From positions 1 through 12,015 of the forward strand of contig CAMXZR010000047.1 of NCBI GenBank assembly GCA_947253595.1: a stretch of 12,015 nucleotides of DNA. The letters run 5' to 3'. This stretch comes from an uncultured Olsenella sp. (GTDB taxonomy: Bacteria; Actinomycetota; Coriobacteriia; Coriobacteriales; Atopobiaceae). Made by a program: the position numbers and the translations under genes. Of this stretch, positions 1 to 5,845 are shown piece by piece. Position 1 is the first letter of the stretch; each line of letters starts with the position of its first letter. The notes below the pieces were generated by a model. The model did not search any database. It saw only the letters and a program-made list of their open reading frames with translations, and was not told where the DNA came from.

Positions 1-178
1 CTCCCAGATGATGGGTGCGAGGAGAAGCGCCTCCCCATGTTTCGGGAGCGTCACCTACGCTGGGAGTCCGCGGGGGCGAGAGTAGACTGGGCATCGCGGC
101 GGGCGCAGGTCACGGACCGACTTCGATTGGCCCTCGTGCCGCACCCGCGCGAACCACAGACAAGGCAAGGAGGGTCAC
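1..178 (+). promoter_or_regulatory. ilvE leader region with inverted repeats and ribosome binding site
   Basis: No gene is supported here. CTCCCAG (1-7) and CTGGGAG (60-66) form a perfect 7-bp inverted repeat, with a smaller CTCCC/GGGAG pair (31-35/44-48) nested inside it. GAGAGTAGAC (79-88) precedes TGGGCATCGCGG (87-98), which loosely recalls the end of a T-box leader but is not a clean match. A TAGACT (83-88) could serve as a -10 box, but there is no convincing -35. A strong Shine-Dalgarno AAGGAGG sits about 5 bases before the ilvE ATG at 179. The leader may start to the left of the window. Confidence 0.35.
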
Positions 179-1210
179 ATGCAGAAGAAGGACCTGGACT
201 GGGAGCACCTCAGCTTCAGCTACATGCCCACGGACTACAGCTACGTCTCGAACTACAGGGACGGCGCCTGGGACGAGGGCACGCTTACCACCGACCACAG
301 CATCACGCTCTCCGAGTGCGCGGGCATCTTCCATTACTGCCAGGAGGTCTTCGAGGGGCTCAAGGCCTACACCACCAAGGACGGCGATGTGGTCTGCTTC
401 AGGCCCGACCAGAACGCCGCCCGCATGGCCGGCTCCGCCAAGCGCATCGTGATGCCGCCCTTCCCCGAGGACCGCTTCGTCGACGCGGTCGAGCAGGTCG
501 TGCGCGCCAACGCCGCGTGGGTGCCGCCCTTCGGCTCCGGCGCCACGCTGTACGTGCGTCCGCTCATGATTGCCACCGGCGACGTCATCGGCGTCAAGCC
601 CGCCGACGAGTACCAGTTCCGCATCCTCGTGACTCCCGTTGGCCCGTACTACTCCGGCGGCGTCAGGCCCGTCGCGGTCAAGGTCTCCGAGTACGACCGC
701 GCGGCGCCCCACGGCACGGGCAACATCAAGGCCGGCCTCAACTACGCCATGTCGCTGTACCCCAGCGTCGAGGCGCATGGCGAGGGTTACGCCGACAACA
801 TGTTCCTTGACCCGCAGACCCGTACCTTCGTCGAGGAGTCTGGCGGCGCCAACTTCCTCTTCGTGAAGAAGGACGGCACGCTCGTGGTGCCCCAGTCCGC
901 GACCGACTCGATCCTCCCCTCCATCACGCGCCGCTCGCTGGTCGACGTGGCCCAGAACCTTCTGGGCATGACCGTCGAGCAGCGTCCCGTGCGCTTCGAC
1001 GAGATCGGCGAGTTCACCGAGTGCGGCATGTGCGGCACCGCGGCGGTCATATCGCCGGTGGGCAAGGTCGTTGGCCCCGAGGGCGAGGTCGTCTATGGCA
1101 TGGACGAGGTCGGCCCCGTCATGAGGAAGCTGCGCGAGACCCTGACCGGCATCCAGTCCGGCGAGGTCGAGGACAGCTTTGGCTGGGTCCACAAGATCGA
1201 CGTCGAGTAG
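179..1210 (+). CDS. ilvE: Branched-chain amino acid aminotransferase (class IV PLP enzyme)
   Basis: This 343-residue cytoplasmic enzyme reversibly transfers the amino group between leucine, isoleucine or valine and 2-oxoglutarate, the last step of branched-chain amino acid synthesis. The length and motif order fit the long (eukaryote-like, about 340-360 aa) BCAT group. The start of the catalytic domain reads YCQEVFEGLKAY (residues 53-64). The PLP Schiff-base lysine is K184 in GTGNIKAGLNYA. FVEESGGANFLFV (217-229) is the conserved cofactor-phosphate region, and GTAAVISPVGKV (286-297) the conserved C-terminal loop. The ATG at 179 is supported by AAGGAGG about 5 bases upstream and a normal N-terminus. 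The gene appears monocistronic: a strong hairpin follows at 1265-1292 and the next gene is convergent. Class IV relatives (D-amino acid aminotransferase, ADC lyase) are shorter and lack this N-terminal part. Confidence 0.96.
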   Translation: MQKKDLDWEHLSFSYMPTDYSYVSNYRDGAWDEGTLTTDHSITLSECAGIFHYCQEVFEGLKAYTTKDGDVVCFRPDQNAARMAGSAKRIVMPPFPEDRFVDAVEQVVRANAAWVPPFGSGATLYVRPLMIATGDVIGVKPADEYQFRILVTPVGPYYSGGVRPVAVKVSEYDRAAPHGTGNIKAGLNYAMSLYPSVEAHGEGYADNMFLDPQTRTFVEESGGANFLFVKKDGTLVVPQSATDSILPSITRRSLVDVAQNLLGMTVEQRPVRFDEIGEFTECGMCGTAAVISPVGKVVGPEGEVVYGMDEVGPVMRKLRETLTGIQSGEVEDSFGWVHKIDVE

Positions 1211-1264
1211 GCGAGGACGCCGCGGCGCCACTGCCACCGGGCTTCTCGCTTCGCGAGACCTGCT

Positions 1265-1295
1265 GCGCCCCGGAGCTCCGGCTTCGGGGCGCTTT
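1265..1295 (+). terminator. Probable intrinsic terminator of ilvE
   Basis: GCGCCCCG (1265-1272) pairs with CGGGGCGC (1285-1292). The stem continues inward through G-T, A-T, G-C and C-G pairs to a TCCG tetraloop, about 12 pairs in all, and is followed by TTT. It begins 55 bases after the ilvE stop. A smaller TCTCGC/GCGAGA hairpin (1244-1249/1253-1258) precedes it. The T-run is short, so efficiency is uncertain. Confidence 0.55.
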
Positions 1296-1508
1296 GCGCT
1301 GGCGTGCCGGGACGATGGCGCGGGCGGCTTCGCATGCGCGCCTCTCTTGTCCGGTGCGTATGCCTGGGCCGCGCCACTTGCCAGGAAGATTCATCTTGTT
1401 TCTTGTCACGGAATCGGCCAGGTTTGGTCGCTGTTCCATGGCGAATGGCATAAGGTCGGCCCCGCGTGGTCCAGGGCCCACGTTGTTTGAGCTTGCGGCG
1501 ATACATCG

Positions 1509-1598
1509 CGACAGCATATCTCCCAGAATGCTGTCGAATTCGGCGTTTTCCCAGTTGGCGAAGAAGGATGACAGCATTTTGTGAGAAATGCTGTCATC
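1509..1598. repeat. Two phased inverted repeats with a GACAGCAT core
   Basis: CGACAGCAT (1509-1517) is matched by its complement ATGCTGTCG (1528-1536). Then GATGACAGCATTT (1567-1579) is matched perfectly by AAATGCTGTCATC (1586-1598), with a 6-base loop. The core GACAGCAT therefore occurs four times: forward at 1510 and 1570, inverted at 1528 and 1588. The two dyads have the same internal spacing (18 bases) and lie exactly 60 bases apart. They could be paired operator sites, two hairpins in a transcript, or the ends of a small repeated element. Confidence 0.8.
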
Positions 1599-1621
1599 TC
1601 CATGCTGCAGGGGCCTGCCGA

Positions 1622-1720
1622 CGTCCACTGCGGGCTGGCGGCGTCCATCGCAGGGTGGTCGTCCACTGAGGGCTGGCGGCGTCCATCGCAGGGTGGCGTC
1701 TCCCACTGCGCGCGGGAGGG
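1622..1720. repeat. Short minisatellite, unit about 37-38 bp made of two related halves
   Basis: A unit beginning CGTCCACTGCGGGCTGGCGG and continuing CGTCCATCGCAGGGTGG occupies 1622-1659. It recurs with a single C-to-A change plus a 1-base length difference at 1660-1696. A third, diverged start (CGTCTCCCACTGCG) follows at 1697. The halves resemble each other (CGTCCA, two variable bases, GC-rich tail), so the block is about five copies of an 18-20-base ancestor. Such arrays commonly vary in copy number between strains. Confidence 0.75.
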
Positions 1721-1747
1721 CCGCGCGGCAGGACCCGGGCCGCGCTC

Positions 1748-2638
1748 CTACTTTCCGCGCTCGGCCATGAGCAGCGTGACCTCGTCCTCGTTGAGCCCCA
1801 CCATGGCCTCACCTAGGTCCTCGCTCACGCGGGCGACGAGCTCGGCGTCCTCGTAATGGCGCACGGCCTCGACGATGGCGGCGGCCCGCCTGGCGGGGTT
1901 TCCGCTCTTGAAGATGCCCGAGCCCACGAAGACGCCCTCGGAACCCAGCTGCATCATGAGCGCAGCGTCGGCCGGCGTTGCCACGCCGCCTGCGGCGAAG
2001 TTCACCACGGGGAGCCTGCCCTCGTCGTGGACGCGCCTCAGCAGCCCCAGCGGAACCTGCAGGTCCTTGGCGAACTCGAAGAGCTCGTCAGTCCGCAGGC
2101 CCTGGACCTGGCGAATCTGCGCGTTCATCTTGCGCATGTGACGCACGGCCTGAACCACGTCGCCGGTCCCGGCCTCCCCCTTGGTGCGGATCATGCTGGC
2201 ACCCTCGGCCACGCGGCGCAGCGCCTCGCCCAGGTCCCGCGCGCCGCAGACGAAGGGTGCGGAGAAGCCGGTCTTGTCGATGTGGTTCACGTCGTCCGCG
2301 GGCGAGAGCACCTCGCTCTCGTCGATGAAGTCGATGTCGATGGCCTGGAGCAGCTGCGCCTCGACGAAATGGCCGATGCGGCACTTGGCCATGACGGGGA
2401 TGCCCACTGCGGACTGGATGCCCTTGATCATGCCGGGGTCGCTCATGCGCGAGACGCCGCCCGCCGCGCGGATGTCGGCCGGGATGCGCTCCAGGGCCAT
2501 GACCGCTACCGCGCCCGCCTCTTCCGCGACGCGCGCCTGCTCGGGCGTGGTGACGTCCATTATGACGCCACCTGCCATCGATCGCGCGAACTCTCGGTTG
2601 GCTGTTGCCCGGTCTTCGTTCGTCTGCCTCTGTGTCAT
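1748..2638 (-). CDS. pdxS: Pyridoxal 5'-phosphate synthase, PdxS (synthase/lyase) subunit
   Basis: PdxS makes PLP from ribose 5-phosphate, glyceraldehyde 3-phosphate and ammonia in the DXP-independent pathway; the ammonia normally comes from the glutaminase PdxT. The 296-residue protein is full length for this (beta/alpha)8-barrel family. The N-terminal signature AGGVIMDVT (22-30) contains the ribose-phosphate-binding aspartate D28. The two catalytic lysines are K85 in MAKCRIGHFVEAQ and K153 in MIRTKGEAGTGD. PFVCGARDLGEALRR (128-142) and NFAAGGVATPADAALMMQLG are also typical. The ATG at 2638 is preceded by AAGGGAGAAGAAC, a good ribosome binding site. The gene diverges from the MocR regulator, and the shared 141-base gap carries its likely promoter. 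No pdxT follows: after the stop come only repeats and the 3' end of ilvE. Confidence 0.97.
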   Translation of the reverse strand: MTQRQTNEDRATANREFARSMAGGVIMDVTTPEQARVAEEAGAVAVMALERIPADIRAAGGVSRMSDPGMIKGIQSAVGIPVMAKCRIGHFVEAQLLQAIDIDFIDESEVLSPADDVNHIDKTGFSAPFVCGARDLGEALRRVAEGASMIRTKGEAGTGDVVQAVRHMRKMNAQIRQVQGLRTDELFEFAKDLQVPLGLLRRVHDEGRLPVVNFAAGGVATPADAALMMQLGSEGVFVGSGIFKSGNPARRAAAIVEAVRHYEDAELVARVSEDLGEAMVGLNEDEVTLLMAERGK

Positions 2639-2779
2639 GTTCTTCTCCCTTGGTCCTTGTCCGCTCGCGCGGGTCCGCCAATGCCATGCAGCCCAAGGCT
2701 AGGGGCAATCTGATATTGTCTGTATATCCAATAAGAAGATATTTGATAAGGTCAGTATAAGGTCAGGACAGGGTCAGGG
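2639..2779. promoter_or_regulatory. Shared divergent control region of pdxS and pdxR
   Basis: The AT-rich core (about 2710-2760) stands out from the GC-rich surroundings. For pdxS on the minus strand, TTATCA (2744-2749) and TATACA (2721-2726) are spaced by 17 bases. For the regulator on the plus strand, TTGTCT (2716-2721) and GATATT (2738-2743) are spaced by 16. Each box matches 4 of 6 consensus bases. The two promoters would overlap face to face, so polymerases would compete. The assignment is inferred from sequence alone. Confidence 0.5.
2748..2777 (+). promoter_or_regulatory. Three direct repeats, candidate PdxR operator
   Basis: AAGGTCAG (2748-2755), AAGGTCAG (2759-2766) and AGGGTCAG (2770-2777) are three same-orientation copies spaced exactly 11 bp, so they lie on one face of the helix. 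Known MocR-family regulators of vitamin B6 genes often bind direct repeats. The block lies immediately upstream of the candidate pdxS -35 box and covers the expected pdxR start and ribosome-binding region. Confidence 0.6.
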
Positions 2780-4243
2780 ATGCTCACATACGACATGGGC
2801 CGTCGCGGCGACGACACGCTGTACGCATACCTCTACAAGTGCCTCCGCGCGGACATCGAGTCAGCCAGGCTGGTGGCGAACGAGCGCCTGCCCTCCAAGC
2901 GCCGCCTGGCCGAGCACCTCGGCGTGAGCGTGATCACGGTGGAGTCGGCGTACCGCCAGCTCCTGGCCGAGGGCTACGTCGAGTCGGCGGAGCGTCGGGG
3001 ATACTTCGTGGCGGAGGGTGTCGCGAGCAAGGGGAGAGGGACCCTCTTGTCCCGTGCCTCGAGCTGTGAGTCGCCAAAGGCGGAGTTCGCCGCGGGATGG
3101 CCTGTCGTCCCGGCGCGACCCGCCTTGGCAGTGATGCCGGACGACGAGGCCGAGCTTGGGTCTGCGGGGCTCTTTCCCCTCGGCAGCTGGGCGCGCATCA
3201 CGCGCGAGGTGCTCGCCGAGGAGGACGAGCGCTCGATCGTCCTCCAGACCGAACCTTTGGGGTCGCCCCGCCTGCGCGCGGCGATCTGCCGCCACCTGCT
3301 GCGCTCGAGGGGTCTGGCCGCATCTCCGGAGCAGGTCGTGGTGGGTGCTGGCTCCCAGCTGCTCGATGCGATGCTGGTGCGGCTGCTGGGTCGGGACCTC
3401 TGCTTTGCGGTCGAGGACCCGGGCTACCCGAGGCTGCGCCAGCTGTATCGCTCGAGCGGCGTGCACGTCATGCCTGTAGGGATGGACGGATCGGGCATCC
3501 TCGTCGACGGGCTCGTTGCGGCGGGGGCCGACGTGGCGCACGTCACGCCCTCGCACCAGTTCCCCACGGGCAGGGTCATGCCGGTGGGGAGGCGCTACGA
3601 GCTGCTGGCCTGGGCCTCCGAGCGGTCCCGGCGCTACGTGATCGAGGATGACTACGACTGTGAGTTCAAGCTGTCGGGCCTGCCGGTGCCCACGCTGCAG
3701 TCGGTGGACGTCTCCGGGTGCGTGATCTACACCAACACCCTCACCAAGAGCCTGGGCCCCGCCTTTCGCGTGGCCTACGCCGTGCTGCCCGAGGAGCTGG
3801 CCCGGCGCTGGAGGGAGGAGCTCTCGTTTGCGTCATGTACCGTGGGGACCATAGACCAGCTGGTCCTGGCACGCGTCATCGAGTCCGGAGCCTTCGAGCG
3901 CCATGTCAACCGCATGCGCACGCGCTGTCGCAGGGTGCGCGACAGGCTGCTTCTTGCGCTGGAGGCGGAACTTGGGGTGCGCCCTGCCGAGGTGAGGTCA
4001 AGGGACGCGGGCCTTCACTTCGTCCTTCCCCTGGTGCTGCCCGACGGTGCGAGCGACCTGGGGCTCGAGCGCGCCTGCCAGGAGGCCGGCATTCCCCTGC
4101 GTGCGATGTCCGGCTTCTATGCCAGAGGCGAGGCACCCGAGGAGGACCGCCACGCCTTCGTGATGAGCTACTCCGGACTGGGTGAGAGCGACGTTGCTCC
4201 CGTCGCTGCAAGGCTCGCCTCGATCGTCGGGGATGCAGGCTAG
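2780..4243 (+). CDS. pdxR: MocR-family (GntR/aminotransferase-fold) regulator of vitamin B6 synthesis, PdxR-like
   Basis: This 487-residue protein has the two-part MocR design. An N-terminal GntR winged helix (about residues 12-78) includes LPSKRRLAEHLGVSVITVES and ends in the wing RRGYFV. A linker of about 50 residues follows. The rest is a fold-type I aminotransferase-like domain that senses PLP. The expected PLP residues are present: the Schiff-base lysine K323 in TNTLTKSLGPAFRVAY, EDDYDCEF (289-296), and the SHQFPTG stretch (259-265). Because it is divergent from pdxS, it is most likely the PLP-responsive activator of pdxS and its own repressor. Without that neighbour a GabR- or TauR-like role would be equally possible. 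The ATG at 2780 is chosen because AGGACAGGG lies suitably upstream; an internal ATG at 2795 has no ribosome binding site. The start overlaps the end of the operator repeats. Confidence 0.93.
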   Translation: MLTYDMGRRGDDTLYAYLYKCLRADIESARLVANERLPSKRRLAEHLGVSVITVESAYRQLLAEGYVESAERRGYFVAEGVASKGRGTLLSRASSCESPKAEFAAGWPVVPARPALAVMPDDEAELGSAGLFPLGSWARITREVLAEEDERSIVLQTEPLGSPRLRAAICRHLLRSRGLAASPEQVVVGAGSQLLDAMLVRLLGRDLCFAVEDPGYPRLRQLYRSSGVHVMPVGMDGSGILVDGLVAAGADVAHVTPSHQFPTGRVMPVGRRYELLAWASERSRRYVIEDDYDCEFKLSGLPVPTLQSVDVSGCVIYTNTLTKSLGPAFRVAYAVLPEELARRWREELSFASCTVGTIDQLVLARVIESGAFERHVNRMRTRCRRVRDRLLLALEAELGVRPAEVRSRDAGLHFVLPLVLPDGASDLGLERACQEAGIPLRAMSGFYARGEAPEEDRHAFVMSYSGLGESDVAPVAARLASIVGDAG

Positions 4244-4248
4244 GGGCG

Positions 4249-4263
4249 GCAGCGCGTCGCTGC
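4249..4263 (+). terminator. Possible hairpin terminator of pdxR
   Basis: GCAGCG (4249-4254) pairs with CGCTGC (4258-4263) around a 3-base loop, starting 6 bases after the stop codon. No T-run follows, so this is only a candidate. Confidence 0.3.
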
Positions 4264-4271
4264 TCCGGAAA

Positions 4272-4353
4272 ACTGCGCACGGTAGCTTCGAATTATGGGG
4301 ACGAGCGACATTTCCCCAGGATTCCATCGCCTGAAAGAAATCCAATGCGCAGT
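4272..4353. repeat. 82-base low-GC segment bounded by an 8-bp inverted repeat (MITE/REP-like candidate)
   Basis: ACTGCGCA (4272-4279) and TGCGCAGT (4346-4353) bracket a segment visibly poorer in GC than the genes on either side. Inside it, TGGGGA (4296-4301) and TCCCCA (4313-4318) form a second dyad. It has no coding potential I can support. Nested dyads in an intergenic site suggest a small non-autonomous element or a structured RNA; no target-site duplication is evident. Confidence 0.4.
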
Positions 4354-4422
4354 CGCGTTCCCCTCACGCCCCCGTCTGCGTCAGCGAGGTGCCAGATCGG
4401 GGCCCTCCGCTAGCCGAGCGCG

Positions 4423-4483
4423 TACAATCTTGCCTGGATACCAGGGCATCGCAGTTCGATGAGCAAAGAAGCCGGACCGGAGG
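4423..4483 (+). promoter_or_regulatory. Possible -10 box and ribosome binding site of the esterase-like gene
   Basis: TACAAT (4423-4428) matches the -10 consensus at 5 of 6 positions, but no clear -35 box lies at the right distance. CGGAGG (4478-4483) is a good Shine-Dalgarno sequence 6 bases before the ATG at 4490. Confidence 0.4.
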
Positions 4484-4489
4484 TCTCCC

Positions 4490-5797
4490 ATGAAGCAGGC
4501 GGACAGCAGCATCCAGAGCAAGCTGGCGCAGAGGTCGTTCGACGTCTCGACCTATGGCGAGTCTGGCCGCGCGGTCATCGTCTTCCCGGCCGAGGACGGC
4601 TGCAGCACCAGCTGGGAGAACGGAGGCATGGTCGAGGCGCTTCGCGAGCGGATCGAGGCTGGTGAGCTGCAACTCTTCTGCACCGAGTCCATGGATGCGC
4701 TGACCTGGCTCGCTCGCGGCGCCGCGGACGACTACCGCCTGGACAACCTGGCGAAGTGGCAGGGCTACGTGGAGAAGGAGCTCCTCCCGTACGTGGCCAA
4801 GCACTCCGGCAGCAAGGAGCTGCCGCTGGTGGCGGGCACCGGCGTCGGAGCGATCAACGCCGCCGCACTCATGCTGCGCAAGCCCAGGAAGCTGGGTGGC
4901 CTCCTGGCCATGTCGGGCAGCTATGACGCGCGTGCGTTCGTGGGCTCTGATCCCGACCAGGCCTGGCTCGACGTGTCGCCCGTGGACCTGATGCGCGCCC
5001 TCTCCGACGATGCCAAGTCCCTGAAGCTCCTGGCAGGCAAGCAGCTGGCCCTCGTCTGCGGTCGTTCGTCGGAGGAGCTCGGCCTGGGCTCCCAGCGCGG
5101 GCTCGATGCGCTCTGCTGCGAGCTGGGCCTGGAGGCAAGCTTCGAGTACTGGGGCTGGGATGTCGTACCCAGCTGGTCTTGGTGGCAGGAGGAGGCGCGC
5201 CAGCTGCTGCCCTGCCTCCTGGCACCCAACGGCCTCATCGACCGCAAGCTGGTCGCCCGGCTCTCGTCCGCTCGCACCGAGGCGGAGCATGCCGCCAACC
5301 AGAGCGAGGCGGCCGCGGCCGAGCTCAAGGCCGCTTCCGAGGCCCTGAGGCAGGCGAAGTCCGAGCTCAGGGCCGCCCGCAAGCGCACCCGCGACGAGGC
5401 CGAGTCCGTCGAGACGGCCATGCGGGAGGACGAGGAGCTCAGTGTTGCCGCCGCCGAGGCCTGGGCCGAGAGGGACCGCATCGCCCTGCTGCTGGCCGAG
5501 GCCACAAAGGCGGCCGGTGCCGCACAGTCGGCCGCAGACGCAGCAGCCGCACGCCTGGGCTCCGCGCGCTGGATTGCCGGCGAGGCCGACGCCGCCGTCG
5601 AGCACGCCGCCCAGGCCCAGGCGGACTCCACGGCACGCCTCGCCTCCGCGAAGGAAGCCGCGGCAGCGGCCCAGGAGGAGGCAGAACGCCTCGCCGCTGC
5701 ACTCGTCGAGGTCCAGGCGGAGGTCGATGCGGAGAGGAGCGAGGCCAGCCGGCTCAAGTCCGGCAAGGCCAGCCGAGATAAGTCGAACCGCAACTGA
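4490..5797 (+). CDS. Esterase-like (COG4947-type) pseudoenzyme fused to an alanine-rich coiled coil
   Basis: The 435-residue protein has two parts. Residues 15-245 resemble COG4947-type alpha/beta-hydrolase esterases: GRAVIVFP (26-33), GGMVEALRERIEAGELQLFC (45-64), a strand-nucleophile region at 112-123, LLAMSGSYDARAF (138-150) and WWQEE (231-235). The catalytic residues are missing. The nucleophile elbow reads GTGVG (116-120) where the family has G-x-S-x-G, and there is no histidine anywhere between residues 106 and 266. The HDW-like motif near the end of the domain is replaced by PSW (227-229). Residues 252-425 are almost uninterrupted Ala/Glu/Arg/Lys/Gln heptad-like sequence, a long predicted coiled coil, with a basic tail. 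No signal peptide or membrane segment is seen. It may be a scaffold or binding protein; the function is unknown. The gene stands alone, convergent with the MATE gene 48 bases away. Confidence 0.75.
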   Translation: MKQADSSIQSKLAQRSFDVSTYGESGRAVIVFPAEDGCSTSWENGGMVEALRERIEAGELQLFCTESMDALTWLARGAADDYRLDNLAKWQGYVEKELLPYVAKHSGSKELPLVAGTGVGAINAAALMLRKPRKLGGLLAMSGSYDARAFVGSDPDQAWLDVSPVDLMRALSDDAKSLKLLAGKQLALVCGRSSEELGLGSQRGLDALCCELGLEASFEYWGWDVVPSWSWWQEEARQLLPCLLAPNGLIDRKLVARLSSARTEAEHAANQSEAAAAELKAASEALRQAKSELRAARKRTRDEAESVETAMREDEELSVAAAEAWAERDRIALLLAEATKAAGAAQSAADAAAARLGSARWIAGEADAAVEHAAQAQADSTARLASAKEAAAAAQEEAERLAAALVEVQAEVDAERSEASRLKSGKASRDKSNRN

Positions 5798-5845
5798 ACC
5801 AATCCACAGCTAGGCCATGCAGCAGCTAGACCCTGTCGCAGCTCG

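Larger units (their letters stand above)
1211..1747. other. 537-base non-coding gap between convergent ilvE and pdxS
   Basis: No supported gene lies here. In order it holds the candidate ilvE terminator, a stretch of ordinary sequence (about 1300-1500), two inverted repeats based on GACAGCAT (1509-1598), and a short tandem-repeat block (1622-1720). By eye the stretch 1380-1600 is less GC-rich than the neighbouring genes. The minus strand is open across much of it (1119-1706), but that frame runs through the tandem repeat and the stem-loops and resembles no family I know. A decayed gene cannot be excluded. Before the pdxS stop, GCGCGG (1723-1728) and CCGCGC (1740-1745) could form a weak minus-strand hairpin, without a T-run. 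Confidence 0.6.

Noticed and set aside
110..1237. A 375-codon minus-strand open frame opposite ilvE
   Set aside because: It is a codon-phase shadow of ilvE with no recognisable motif.
1119..1706. A minus-strand open frame across the ilvE-pdxS gap
   Set aside because: It passes through the minisatellite and the dyads, has no ribosome binding site that I can see and no recognisable domain. A decayed gene remains possible but is unsupported.
1509..1720. A small CRISPR array
   Set aside because: The dyads are inverted repeats and the tandem units are contiguous and degenerate, without unique spacers, and no cas gene is present.
4364..5605. A 413-codon minus-strand open frame opposite the esterase-like gene
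   Set aside because: Its Gly/Leu/Ala-rich sequence mirrors the opposite strand and matches no family. The plus-strand gene has a ribosome binding site and family motifs.
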